Assembly: GCF_013393905.1 (NCBI RefSeq) | Contig: NZ_CP040272.1 | Span: 2,046,001-2,110,000, forward strand | DNA length: 64,000 nt | Direction of reading: 5' to 3' | DNA from: Nostoc sp. C052 | GTDB taxonomy: Bacteria; Cyanobacteriota; Cyanobacteriia; Cyanobacteriales; Nostocaceae | In this document: in pieces, positions 35,702 through 45,333 of the stretch | Layout: each line of letters begins with the position of its first letter | Numbering within the stretch: the stretch's first letter is position 1 | The notes under the pieces: generated by a model | Told to the model about the DNA's origin: nothing | Databases searched by the model: none | The model's input: the letters and a program-made list of their open reading frames with translations, nothing else | Made by a program: the position numbers and the translations under genes

Positions 35702-36354
35702 TTGAGAAATTACCCCCCTAGATTGGGCGGTTGTAGTTCATAAACAGAATAGTAAAATTTTTACTAGCCTTGATAAATCCGAAAAAAGCTGATGCTGATT
35801 CCAAAACCAACAACTCGAAACCTCATATTTATTCTGAAACAAGGCTTTATTTTCTATTATTTGCAATAATTACTCTACTAATTAAAAACTCAGATTTCCT
35901 AACATTCAAGTAAAAAGAGATTATTCAGTTTTTGTACTTGAATAATTTCTTAATTGATATATAAAGAATCTTGACTTTGTTAAAACTACTGTGAATTTAT
36001 TGGTTTACCGTAGTTATTTCTCAATATTGATAAATTACATCTTATCAAAAGATAAGTCAAGAACTTTTTCTGACCGAAGCATTGCCGAGTAATAACTGAG
36101 AATCCCCACTCAGCCAGAAGTTAGGAATCGCGCACTAGAAGGCTTGCCGCAATCAATACTTGTCGGGTTTTGAGGAAAAGGGGAAGGGGAAAGGAAAAAC
36201 CTTTACCCTTTCCCCTTTAACCTTTTCCCCAAACCCAATGCCGAGTTAAAAATGGTTAACCGAGCAGTATTGTTGCCGCAATCATCAAAACTTCTCCCAA
36301 TGGAGAAGCTAAGAGCGATCGCTGGATCGAGACTCAGCACAAAGACGAGAAAGC
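35702..36354. other. Intergenic region with AT-rich leader and dispersed purine-tract repeat
   Basis: No gene is supported. 35702-36110 is AT-rich and holds the upstream region of the FGE-sulfatase operon. 36147-36253 carries a repeat (CAATACTTGTCGGGTTTTGA, runs of GGGGAAAGG and CCCTTTCCCC, then CCGAGTTAAAAATGG) that recurs inverted at 46692-46816. Confidence 0.7.
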
Positions 36355-37275
36355 CTAGACCAAACAACGTTCAATCGTTGCGACAACTGATTGAGAAAGA
36401 GTATCAAAGTCGTAGCCACCTTCTAAGCCAAACAGAATTTTACGAGTTACACCTAGACAATAATCTGTAAATAAAGCGTAGTCTTCTGGCTGCAAATTTA
36501 TACTTGCCAAAGGATCTTCTGCATTGGCATCGTAACCAGCACTGACAATTAGTAAATCTGGCTGAAAGTTGGCTAAAAACGGTACTACCTGATTTTCAAA
36601 TAGCGGCTGATATACTGCAATATCGCTACCTGGAGGTATAGGCAAGTTGAGGACATTATTGTGAAAGCCCCGTTCTGTAGCTCTCCCCGTACCAGGATAA
36701 CAAGGATACTGATGTAACGAACAATAAACAATTTGGGGATAAATTTCTACAATGGACTGAGTACCATTACCGTGATGTACATCCCAATCGAGGATGGCGA
36801 CGCGGTTAACTTCGGGTTGCTCAAGGGCGAATATAGCGGCGATCGCGGCATTAGAAAATAGACAAAAGCCCATCCCCGCATCACTTTCTGCGTGATGTCC
36901 TGGGGGGCGCGCTAGTACAAAAGCTGGATTAGCCGACTTTAACACCAGATCAACTCCATCCAACCATGCACTGACTGCTAACAGTGCCACATCATAACTG
37001 CGCGGGGAGACTGGCGTATCTCCATCCAAAGGGCCGCCACCACTAGAGGCGATTTGCCGAAGTTTTTTGATGTAGGCTCGGCTATGGGTTTGAAGCAAAG
37101 AAGACATCAGTGAAGGCTGTTCGGATGCTGGTGTAGGCGATCGCCAAGAGATTTGATCTGCAAATGTCGCTTCTTTGAGAGCATTTGCGATCGCTATCAA
37201 GCGTTCTGGTCTTTCAGGATGGTATTTTCCAGTCTTGTGATCTAAAAATTCGTCAGAATAGATGACTGGCAGCAT
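36355..37275 (-). CDS. Histone deacetylase/acetoin-utilisation family hydrolase
   Basis: 306-aa class II-like deacetylase fold protein. It opens VIYSDEFLDHKTGKYHPERP, typical of the family. Zinc and catalytic residues lie in RPPGHHAESDAGMGFC, VAILDWDVHHGNGTQ and LIVSAGYDANAEDPL. In bacteria such proteins deacetylate small molecules such as polyamines, or proteins. Length is standard. It seems to share a short gap with the membrane protein gene upstream (37322-37552), same strand, so they may be cotranscribed. Confidence 0.9.
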   Translation of the reverse strand: MLPVIYSDEFLDHKTGKYHPERPERLIAIANALKEATFADQISWRSPTPASEQPSLMSSLLQTHSRAYIKKLRQIASSGGGPLDGDTPVSPRSYDVALLAVSAWLDGVDLVLKSANPAFVLARPPGHHAESDAGMGFCLFSNAAIAAIFALEQPEVNRVAILDWDVHHGNGTQSIVEIYPQIVYCSLHQYPCYPGTGRATERGFHNNVLNLPIPPGSDIAVYQPLFENQVVPFLANFQPDLLIVSAGYDANAEDPLASINLQPEDYALFTDYCLGVTRKILFGLEGGYDFDTLSQSVVATIERCLV

Positions 37276-37321
37276 AGAGTTTTTGTATCCTCACTGACAA
37301 AGAGTTTTTCCTTAGCTCGAC

Positions 37322-37552
37322 TTATTCTTTATACGACTCCAAAATCCCACTGCGAATCATTAGTTGCGGCCAAAACAACACAAAAAATCCCATCCATGTC
37401 ACCACAGGGATGGAAACGAGAACTGTTAGCCAGATAGTTTTAAATAGTAACCAGCTACCACCAATCAGTGTTACACCTGTGAGAATTATAGACCAGGGTT
37501 GACACCACCAAGGTTTGTAGTTCCAAGGATTTATAGGCTTTTGTTCAGACAT
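37322..37552 (-). CDS. 76-aa membrane protein (DUF6737-like)
   Basis: Short protein with two hydrophobic spans (PWSIILTGVTLIGGSWLLF and LTVLVSIPVVTWMGFFVLFW). The N-terminus is rich in Trp and Pro (INPWNYKPWWCQPW). This pattern is common to a conserved cyanobacterial membrane family of unknown function. It begins 46 bases upstream of the deacetylase gene. The following 275-base gap (37553-37827) holds only an AACGCAGAGG-type dispersed repeat near 37653-37692. Confidence 0.65.
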   Translation of the reverse strand: MSEQKPINPWNYKPWWCQPWSIILTGVTLIGGSWLLFKTIWLTVLVSIPVVTWMGFFVLFWPQLMIRSGILESYKE

Positions 37553-37827
37553 TGGTTTTATTTAATAAAACTCCAGATGTTCCTTCATTAACAATTATGA
37601 ATTGTTTTGACAGACTAAGTACAGCTTTGCATAAGTTCGTAACTTTTTTAAACGCAGAGGAACACAGAGGTAAACGCAAAGGTACGCAGAGTTTTACTAA
37701 AGTTAATTCGCTATGAATTAATAGACATCTCCAGAAATTAAATATGCGTTACCCATAACCCTTGTAGAGACGTAGCAGTACTAATAAATCTACATTCTTT
37801 TTCGGAGATGTCTAATGAAATGTTGTA

Positions 37828-39447
37828 CTAAGTTTTGTCATACTCGATTTTTCCATAGTCAAGTTTGATAATTCGGTCTGCTAAATGAAAATAGCGATCG
37901 TCATGGCTAATCACCAGCACTGTTTTACCCCGCGATCGCAGTTCTGGGAGAAGTTGAGTGTAGAATATTTCCTTGAATACTGGATCTTGATCGGCTGCCC
38001 ACTCATCAAATAGATAAATTGGTCGATCTTCTAAGTAGGCTGTGAGCAAAGCTAGCCGTTTCCGTTGTCCTTGAGAAAGAGCAGTGGTAGAAAGTTGTCC
38101 ATTTTCAACTTTTACCTTATGGTCTAGTTGCAGTTGTTTTAAATATTTTTTAGCTTGCTCGTCCAAGTCAGAATTTTTTAATCCTAAAAATTCTTCAAAT
38201 AAATAAAAGTCGGAAAATACCACGGAAAAATGCTGGCGATACCATTCTCGATTCTGTTCGCTAATTAGCTCGTCATCAAACCAAATTTCGCCGTTTTCTG
38301 GGATATAAAGTCCGGTAATTAGTTTAGCTAATGTAGATTTTCCGCTACCATTACCACCGACAATGAAGACTAATTCTTGAGGATAGAGTGTCAAATCTAT
38401 GGGGCCAAAAATAAAGCTGTTGTCTTCTTTGTCTGTATAGTAAGTGTGGGTAACACTTTTAAATTTTAACCTGTGCCAGTCAGATTTAAGAGCAGGTGGA
38501 ACAGTGGATATTTCCGTTCGACTTGCTAGAGATAAACCCAGAGATTCGATTTTTTGTAAAGCAATACTGGCTTTGCTTAATAGAGGAAGTTTGCTGATGA
38601 TGTTATCCATTGGTAACACCAAGTAAGTGAAGGTCAAAATGTAACCAGAGAGAGTTTCGGGATTGATGGTGAGCAGATTAGGTAGTACAAACAGTACAAA
38701 ACCGAGGGCAAAAAAGAATATGAGTTGACCCCAACTTGAAGTTATGGCAAAAAGGGTTAGACCTTTAACATTGTGATGACGGAACTCGTTAGCAGTTGAT
38801 TGCAGTTTTTCTGCTAAAAAGTCTTCACGCCGCCTGTAGTTGAGTTTGAGTTCCTTGACTCCTTCGGTAATGGTGCGAAAATGTTTAAATAGATGATCTT
38901 CATCTTCACGAGCGAGGGTCAACAATTGTCCGCCTCGGTTGAGTAGCCATTGACAACTAGCGATCGCAACTACTGAAATTCCACAAACCATCAGCAATAC
39001 TAACCAAGAGAGCCAGGTTATATATGTTATACAACCCAGGACGATCGCTAAATTAATAAAAATGAAAGGCATCTGATAAACAGCATCAGCAACCGCCTGA
39101 ATATCTTCTGTGAGAGTTGCCAATAATCGAGGATTCCCTAAGCGTTCTAGATGACTCAACTCGGAAGCGAGAATCTGGCGACTTAAACGCATCCGTAATT
39201 GCAAGACTGCATTCTGAGAAAGACGAACTAGCATCACTTGAGAAATGATACTGGTAATCAGTGCAACTATTGCCAGCCCCGCAAAACCCCAAATTATCGA
39301 TGTGAGGCGGGAAGCACTACCGCTACTAGCAGTATGGCTAATTAAGGCAATCAAGCCAGCACTACTACCGCCACTCAGAAATCCGGTAGCGATCGCGATC
39401 GCCACCATCCCCCACGAAGAACGCAAAAGAAAGTAAATCAAATTCAT
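37828..39447 (-). CDS. Cyclic-peptide/siderophore-type ABC exporter
   Basis: 539-aa half-transporter with N-terminal six-span membrane domain and C-terminal ATPase. Walker A is FIVGGNGSGKSTL (about residue 365), the signature LSQGQRKRLALL (about 457) and Walker B IYLFDEWAADQDP. The LSQGQ signature and DEWAADQDP box are typical of the SyrD/PvdE-like cyclic peptide export family (MacB-unrelated). It probably homodimerises in the inner membrane. No NRPS gene lies in the window, so substrate is unknown. It stands alone between two gaps. Confidence 0.88.
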   Translation of the reverse strand: MNLIYFLLRSSWGMVAIAIATGFLSGGSSAGLIALISHTASSGSASRLTSIIWGFAGLAIVALITSIISQVMLVRLSQNAVLQLRMRLSRQILASELSHLERLGNPRLLATLTEDIQAVADAVYQMPFIFINLAIVLGCITYITWLSWLVLLMVCGISVVAIASCQWLLNRGGQLLTLAREDEDHLFKHFRTITEGVKELKLNYRRREDFLAEKLQSTANEFRHHNVKGLTLFAITSSWGQLIFFFALGFVLFVLPNLLTINPETLSGYILTFTYLVLPMDNIISKLPLLSKASIALQKIESLGLSLASRTEISTVPPALKSDWHRLKFKSVTHTYYTDKEDNSFIFGPIDLTLYPQELVFIVGGNGSGKSTLAKLITGLYIPENGEIWFDDELISEQNREWYRQHFSVVFSDFYLFEEFLGLKNSDLDEQAKKYLKQLQLDHKVKVENGQLSTTALSQGQRKRLALLTAYLEDRPIYLFDEWAADQDPVFKEIFYTQLLPELRSRGKTVLVISHDDRYFHLADRIIKLDYGKIEYDKT

Positions 39448-39786
39448 GACAGAGGCCTATACCCAGTTGGATACAACAAAAAATGAAAATCTCTCTTTTT
39501 ATGTCCCATGCGCGATTTCCATAATTGTTGTTTGCCAACCAATTAAATTTGCATTGCTAGGGTAGATTTTATATTTTACCAGTTAAACACCTCTTCAAAT
39601 ATGACGATGAATCAGGCAGAAGGCAAGATTGGGCAATTTATAATCCCTAGAAATTTGCTTTGAGGAAAAATACATTTCTAATCCCTTCTGCCTCCTGCCT
39701 TTCTTTGGTAAGCTAGTTGGAATTACAGCTAATTATGTCAATAAACTGTCAAATTACCTGCTCAGTTTTCCAGGGTGAAATTTGCA

Positions 39787-41442
39787 ATGACTGTAAATCT
39801 AAAGTCTTCAGAGAAACAAATTAATGTCGCGGTCGATTCCAAAACCGCTCTTGTCACTCAAGGAACCCGCTACGTTCCTTTGCACCATCGACGCATTCTG
39901 TGCATCTTTCCCAAATACAGCCGATCCTTTGGTACTTTTCATCACGCTTACCCACTGATGGGTAAAGTTCGGGCTTTTATGCCACCCCAAGGTATTTTAA
40001 TTGTGGCTGCCTACTTACCTAAACAATGGGAAGTGCGCTTTATTGATGAGAACGTCAAATCAGCAACGAGAGCTGATTATCAATGGGCTGATGTGGTAAT
40101 TGTGAGTGGAATGCATATCCAAAAACCACAGATTAATCAAATTAATGAACTTGCCCATCGAGCGGGGAAAATCACCGTTGTGGGTGGGCCTTCGGTATCT
40201 GGGTGTCCAGAATATTATCCTGAATTTGACATTTTAAATTTGGGTGAATTGGGAGATGGAAGCGATAGCCTGATCGAATATCTAGACCAAAATCTGGAAC
40301 GTCCCCAACAGCAAATTCGCTTTGAAACCAAGGAACGTCTACCCTTAACAGAGTTCCCAACTCCAGCTTATCATTTGCTGAATATCAATGATTATTTCCT
40401 GGCAAATGTCCAGTTTTCTAGTGGTTGCCCTTATCGCTGCGAGTTTTGTGATATTCCCGAACTCTATGGCAACAGTCCCCGAATGAAAACACCAGAGCAA
40501 GTAGTCGCGGAGTTAGACGCAATGCGACAATCTGGCAATTTGGGGGCAGTGTATTTTGTCGATGATAACTTTGTTGGTGATCGCCGTGCCGCCATGAAGT
40601 TACTTCCTCACCTGATTGACTGGCAAAAACGCAATGGCTACCCCATCCAGTTTGCTTGTGAAGCAACACTCAACTTAGCTCAAAGTCCAAAATTGCTGGA
40701 AATGATGCGCGAAGCCTATTTTTGCACAATCTTTTGCGGCATCGAAACACCAGAACCAAATGCCCTCCATGCGATTTCCAAAGACCAAAATCTGAGTATG
40801 CCCATCTTAAAAGCAATTCAGGTTTTAAATAGCTATGGCATGGAAGTAGTATCAGGAATCATCATTGGGTTAGATACAGATACACCAGAAACAGCAGACC
40901 GAATTATCGAATTTATTCGGGCATCCCAAATTCCCATGTTGACAATTAACCTACTTCATGCTTTGCCTAGAACCCCTTTATGGCGGAGATTAGAAGCAGA
41001 AGGACGACTTGTCTATGATGAAAGCCGCGAATCAAATGTTGAATTTTTGATGCCCTACGAGCAAGTTGTCGAGATGTGGCGGCGCTGCATTACAACTGCT
41101 TATGAGCCAGAATTTTTATATGAGCGGTTCGCCTACAACATGGAACACACCTATCCAAACCGCATCAAAATTCCTAACAGCCCGTCTCGCGCTTCTGCGG
41201 CTAATATTCGCAAGGGTTTGACTTATTTAAGCAATATTTTGCTGCGGGTAGGCTTATTTAGTAACTATCGTCAGACTTTCTGGAAAATGGCCAAGCCAGC
41301 ACTCAAAGCAGGAAATATAGAAAACTTGATTCACGTTGGACTTGTTGGGCATCATTTGATTAAGTTTGCCCAAGATTGCGCCAAAAATGAAGAATCAGCT
41401 TCGTTCTATTCTCAAAAAATCCTCACCAAAGTTCGTAGCTAA
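39787..41442 (+). CDS. hpnP: Hopanoid C-2 methylase, B12-binding radical SAM (HpnP)
   Basis: 551-aa enzyme. ATG at 39787 with AGGGTGA eight bases upstream is preferred over a GTG at 39775. A cobalamin-binding domain (about 35-170) contains the YPLMGKVRAFMPPQGILIVA block. The radical SAM cluster motif CPYRCEFC lies near residue 214, followed by DIPELYGNSPRMK. It is strongly like HpnP, which methylates hopanoids at C-2 and gives 2-methylhopanes, the classic cyanobacterial biomarker. It starts a run of five same-strand genes of hopanoid type. The 339-base gap upstream (39448-39786) shows no gene. Confidence 0.9.
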   Translation: MTVNLKSSEKQINVAVDSKTALVTQGTRYVPLHHRRILCIFPKYSRSFGTFHHAYPLMGKVRAFMPPQGILIVAAYLPKQWEVRFIDENVKSATRADYQWADVVIVSGMHIQKPQINQINELAHRAGKITVVGGPSVSGCPEYYPEFDILNLGELGDGSDSLIEYLDQNLERPQQQIRFETKERLPLTEFPTPAYHLLNINDYFLANVQFSSGCPYRCEFCDIPELYGNSPRMKTPEQVVAELDAMRQSGNLGAVYFVDDNFVGDRRAAMKLLPHLIDWQKRNGYPIQFACEATLNLAQSPKLLEMMREAYFCTIFCGIETPEPNALHAISKDQNLSMPILKAIQVLNSYGMEVVSGIIIGLDTDTPETADRIIEFIRASQIPMLTINLLHALPRTPLWRRLEAEGRLVYDESRESNVEFLMPYEQVVEMWRRCITTAYEPEFLYERFAYNMEHTYPNRIKIPNSPSRASAANIRKGLTYLSNILLRVGLFSNYRQTFWKMAKPALKAGNIENLIHVGLVGHHLIKFAQDCAKNEESASFYSQKILTKVRS

Positions 41443-41587
41443 CTTTAAAAAATATTTTTCACTAAAGAGAGAAAAATAGAGAATTTAATAAATGATTTAC
41501 CACTACGATCGCATCTGCTGCCCTTTAGGTTTTATCCTAAAGAAGTATTAAGTAGAACCTCCGAACTATATACAAGGAAATATACCT

Positions 41588-43042
41588 GTGAAGAAAACTT
41601 TGTTTCTCAGCCCTCCTTCCTTTGATGGGTTTGATGGTGGCGCAGGTTCTCGATACCAAGCCAAGCGTGAAATTACCTCTTTCTGGTATCCGACATGGCT
41701 GGCGCAACCCGCAGCCCTTGTACCTGGTAGCAAGCTGATTGATGCACCTCCACACGAGCAAACAGTAGAAGATGTCATCAAAATTGCTCAAGATTACGAG
41801 CTAATTATCATGCACACCAGCACGCCTTCGCTGCCTAATGATGTGAAGTGTGCCGAGACAATTAAAGCTCAAAACCCTAATGTCAAGATTGGTTTGATTG
41901 GAGCGCACGTCGCAGTCTTACCAGAACAGACGTTGCTGGAAAACCCAATCATTGACTTTGTGTGTCGTCACGAATTCGACTATACCTGTAAAGAAATAGC
42001 AGAGGGTAAATCTTGGGAAGAAATTACAGGTCTAAGTTACCGCGATCGCCAGGGTAATATACGTCATAATGAAGACCGCCCCTTGATTCACGATTGGGAT
42101 TCGATGCCCAGTGTCTTGCCGATTTATCACCGTGATTTAGATATTACTAAATACTTTATTGGCTACTTGCTGCATCCATACATTTCCTTTTACACTGGGC
42201 GGGGTTGTCCGGCAAAATGTACCTTCTGCCTTTGGCCGCAAACAATTGGCGGACATTTATACCGCACTAAAAGCCCCGAAGCAGTTGGTCGGGAGATGGA
42301 AGAAGCCAAAGCCATCTTCGGCGACAAGGTGCGAGAATACATGTTTGACGACGACACCTTTACTATAGACAAACAGCGTGCGATCGCAATTAGCGAACAT
42401 CTGCGGCGACTCAAACTGACTTGGAGTTGTAACGCTCGTGCAAATCTCGACTATGACACCCTCAAAAAACTACGCGATAACGGCTTACGCCTACTTTTGG
42501 TAGGATTTGAATCTGGAAATCAGCAAATTTTAGATGGCATTAAAAAAGGAATCAAGCTGGAAGTAGCGCGGAAGTTTATGGAAAATTGTCATAAACTTGG
42601 CATTACCGTACACGGCACATTTATCATTGGTTTACCCGACGAAACGCCACAAACAATTGAAGAAACAGTCCGGTTTGCTTGCGAGATTAGTCCGCATACA
42701 ATTCAGGTTTCGATTGCCGCTCCCTATCCTGGAACAGAACTTTATCGTCAAGCACAAGAAAATAATTGGTTTAGCAACAGTTCCTTAGTTGCTAGTTCAG
42801 GAATTCAAATGTCTACGCTGCAATATCCCAATCTCTCCAGTGCTGAGATTGAAGATGCAGTTGAAAAGATGTATCGTAAGTTCTACTTCCGTCCCAGAGC
42901 TATTATCCCAATTGTTGGCGAAATGCTCACCGATCCTCAAATGTTAGTACGCCGCTTGCGTGAAGGGCGGGAATTTTTCTCATACTTGAAAGACCGTCGC
43001 ACCCAAGCGACAGCAAAAGCAGAATCAGTAGTTGTTGGTTAG
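41588..43042 (+). CDS. hpnJ: Hopanoid side-chain radical SAM protein HpnJ
   Basis: 484-aa radical SAM protein starting at GTG 41588 with AAGGA upstream. It opens KKTLFLSPPSFDGFDGGAGS RYQAKREITSFWYP (in two pieces), a signature of HpnJ. The cluster motif is CPAKCTFC near residue 208, followed by LWPQTIGGHLYRTKSPEAV. HpnJ is required to make the cyclitol ether head group of bacteriohopanetetrol. An N-terminal B12-binding-like domain is present. It sits 145 bases after hpnP and with hpnK and hpnI makes a head-group pathway. Confidence 0.92.
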   Translation: MKKTLFLSPPSFDGFDGGAGSRYQAKREITSFWYPTWLAQPAALVPGSKLIDAPPHEQTVEDVIKIAQDYELIIMHTSTPSLPNDVKCAETIKAQNPNVKIGLIGAHVAVLPEQTLLENPIIDFVCRHEFDYTCKEIAEGKSWEEITGLSYRDRQGNIRHNEDRPLIHDWDSMPSVLPIYHRDLDITKYFIGYLLHPYISFYTGRGCPAKCTFCLWPQTIGGHLYRTKSPEAVGREMEEAKAIFGDKVREYMFDDDTFTIDKQRAIAISEHLRRLKLTWSCNARANLDYDTLKKLRDNGLRLLLVGFESGNQQILDGIKKGIKLEVARKFMENCHKLGITVHGTFIIGLPDETPQTIEETVRFACEISPHTIQVSIAAPYPGTELYRQAQENNWFSNSSLVASSGIQMSTLQYPNLSSAEIEDAVEKMYRKFYFRPRAIIPIVGEMLTDPQMLVRRLREGREFFSYLKDRRTQATAKAESVVVG

Positions 43043-43188
43043 TTGTTGGTTGTTTTGATGGAGGAATTGACAATAACCCAGCCAAATAAGTACATGAACA
43101 AAAATATTTACAGTGATTGCGATCGCAATGACATTGTGTAATTAATTCTGTCCCACTACTTATCAACAAGTTAAAGAATTCTTCAGCC

Positions 43189-44049
43189 ATGAAAATAGGA
43201 AGCAAAGAACACAAAGAACTTTTTTGCCGGAGCTTTCTTGAAAGTCATTTGGAGTATGAGCCAGAGCGCCTTCCTTGGCCGACTCTGGATAATGTTGCGC
43301 TCGAAAGCTTGCGAAGCATTCCCTTTTGGAGAGAAGCACTCAATACCGAACAAGAAGCAGGAGTGATGGTAAACGCTTTTGCAGCCACAATTAGCGACCC
43401 TTTATTAAAAGAAGCGATCGCTTTACAAGCTATGGAGGAAGTTCGCCACGGGAGACTAATTAAATTTCTCATCAATCACTACGATATTCAAATTTCCCCA
43501 CCTCCTGCACCTGTACTTCCTAGTAATATTCAAACGGCCTTCCTTGACTTTGGTTTTGGTGAATGTCTAGACTCTTTTTTAGCCTTTGGCTTGTTTGGAC
43601 TCGCTCACCGTCATGTCAGCTACATCCCAGAAGCATTGTTTAATATCTTCGATGCGGTTCTGGATGAAGAAGCTCGTCATATCATGTTCTTCATTAATTG
43701 GGTTACATACCTGCAAATTCAGGAGGGCAAAAGTAATTGGTTACGGGGAATTAATGCTCTCGTACATTACAGCAGAGCCTTACAAGATAAGATAAAAGCC
43801 TTTAGTGGTTCTAACGAAGAACAACAAGAGGGTTTTACAGCCACCGGTGCTAGCAGCTTTATAGATAATTTAACCCCAGAGTTATTGTTATCTACTTGCT
43901 TGCAAGAAAACACCCGACGGCTTAGTGTATTTGATCGAGAATTACTCCAACCGCAACTGATACCGAACCTGGCTAAAACTGCCTTAGCGACTCTCAGACT
44001 TATACCTCGGCGTCAGTCTCACTCAATAGCTCAATTATCGGAATCTTAA
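43189..44049 (+). CDS. Ferritin-like di-iron protein within the hpn cluster
   Basis: 286-aa helical protein with two E-x2-H motifs, MEEVRHGRLIKF (about residue 84) and LDEEARHIMFFINW (about 165). With earlier acidic residues these fit a four-helix ferritin-like di-iron centre, as in oxygenases, oxidases and hydroxylases. It lies between hpnJ and hpnK, and its stop is only 13 bases before the hpnK start. It is not one of the named Hpn proteins. An oxidative step on hopanoid side chains is a reasonable guess; function is not established. Confidence 0.75.
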   Translation: MKIGSKEHKELFCRSFLESHLEYEPERLPWPTLDNVALESLRSIPFWREALNTEQEAGVMVNAFAATISDPLLKEAIALQAMEEVRHGRLIKFLINHYDIQISPPPAPVLPSNIQTAFLDFGFGECLDSFLAFGLFGLAHRHVSYIPEALFNIFDAVLDEEARHIMFFINWVTYLQIQEGKSNWLRGINALVHYSRALQDKIKAFSGSNEEQQEGFTATGASSFIDNLTPELLLSTCLQENTRRLSVFDRELLQPQLIPNLAKTALATLRLIPRRQSHSIAQLSES

Positions 44050-44062
44050 AAATCCAAAACTT

Positions 44063-44989
44063 ATGCCAGCACAGCGTTTCGCCATCATCAATGGTGATGA
44101 CTTTGGTTTCTCAGAAGGAGTTAATCAAGCAATTATCAAAGCACACAACGAAGGAGTGCTAACTAGTACCAGCCTGATGGTGAGCGCTGATGCTGCAAAA
44201 GAGGCTGTCACCTTGGCAAAGTCCAATCCAAATCTGGCTGTTGGACTACATCTTGTGTTGATATGTGGACGTTCTGTCCTACCACCAGAGCAAATTCCCC
44301 ATTTAGTTGACAAACAAGGTAACTTTTCCAACAGTCCATTTTTTGCCGGGTTGCGCTATCAATTTGTCAAGGAAACCCATCAAGAACTGCGTCAAGAAAT
44401 TCGCGCTCAGTTAGAAAAATACCGTTCTACTGGTTTGCCTCTCTCTCACGTAGATGGGCATTTGCATTTGCATATACATCCGGTAGTCTTGCGTATTTTA
44501 GTTGACTTGGCACCAGAATTTGATATTAAAGTTATTCGTCTTCCCAGTGAGGAACTGGGAATGACCTTGAGAGTTAATCGCAGTCATCTACTGACAAAGC
44601 TAGTTTGGTCAGGAGTATTTGGCAGACTACGCCGCTATGGTGAGAAGCTGCTAGAATCCCAAGGCATTGGCTTTACTCAAAAAGTTTATGGTTTATTGCA
44701 AACTAGTGGCATTACAGAGGAATATTTACTTGGATTGATACCCCAAATTCAGGCAAACTTGGTAGAGATTTACTCTCATCCAGCGATGCCTACTGCGGGC
44801 AACTCTTGGAGAGACTACGCCAACGCAATTCACGACGATTCTTTAAATGAAGAATTAGTGACAGGTGAAGCAGAACTGGCTGCGTTGTTAAGTAGTAAGG
44901 TACGCGAAGCGCTCCTGAGTAATGGCTTTGAAATTACCAACCACCATCTCCTATCCCAACGTACCATCTCAGGGAAATCCAAGAAATAA
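44063..44989 (+). CDS. hpnK: Hopanoid deacetylase HpnK (YdjC/ChbG family)
   Basis: 308-aa carbohydrate deacetylase-like protein. It starts AQRFAIINGDDFGFSEGVNQ, the metal-binding NGDDFG box. The second metal motif is LSHVDGHLHLHIHPVV near residue 130. HpnK removes an acetyl group from an N-acetylglucosaminyl hopanoid and works after HpnI. Order hpnJ-x-hpnK-hpnI matches that of other hopanoid head-group clusters. Length is typical and no defect is visible. Confidence 0.9.
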   Translation: MPAQRFAIINGDDFGFSEGVNQAIIKAHNEGVLTSTSLMVSADAAKEAVTLAKSNPNLAVGLHLVLICGRSVLPPEQIPHLVDKQGNFSNSPFFAGLRYQFVKETHQELRQEIRAQLEKYRSTGLPLSHVDGHLHLHIHPVVLRILVDLAPEFDIKVIRLPSEELGMTLRVNRSHLLTKLVWSGVFGRLRRYGEKLLESQGIGFTQKVYGLLQTSGITEEYLLGLIPQIQANLVEIYSHPAMPTAGNSWRDYANAIHDDSLNEELVTGEAELAALLSSKVREALLSNGFEITNHHLLSQRTISGKSKK

Positions 44990-45000
44990 ATTATCCAATA

Positions 45001-45063
45001 TTGTGGGGTGGGCAACATGAGCGCCCAGTCTATAATATGGCTCTTGTGTCGCCCACCCCACAA
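45001..45063. terminator. Hairpin repeat after hpnK
   Basis: TTGTGGGGTGGGC (45001-45013) and GCCCACCCCACAA (45051-45063) form a 13-bp perfect stem, the same arms as at 32141-32201. It follows hpnK directly and may end or attenuate transcription before hpnI. The rest of the gap to 45333 is AT-rich with no gene. Confidence 0.65.
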
Positions 45064-45333
45064 GAGTTTATTGGATATTTTTTATTTTTCAGTGCCTAAA
45101 TTTTATTTTCCAAAAATTTTAATTAATGATAATTAATCCTAAAACTATCCTTACTTAATTCAGATAGTTTCGGAAATAATTAAGCCAGCTAAAAATATTT
45201 CGTGAAAATTTAAAAGTAAAATTTCCCTAAAGTAATCACTTTGTCATCCCAATTTCATTTAACCTACATAAAAAAATCTTAAACTTATCGGCAAGGAATC
45301 TAGAAAATGCTAATATTAGCCGCCTGCTAATCA

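Noticed and set aside
36252..36470. 72-aa plus-strand frame overlapping the deacetylase end
   Set aside because: Overlaps the end of a well-supported gene and a dispersed repeat; Ser/Arg-rich random composition.
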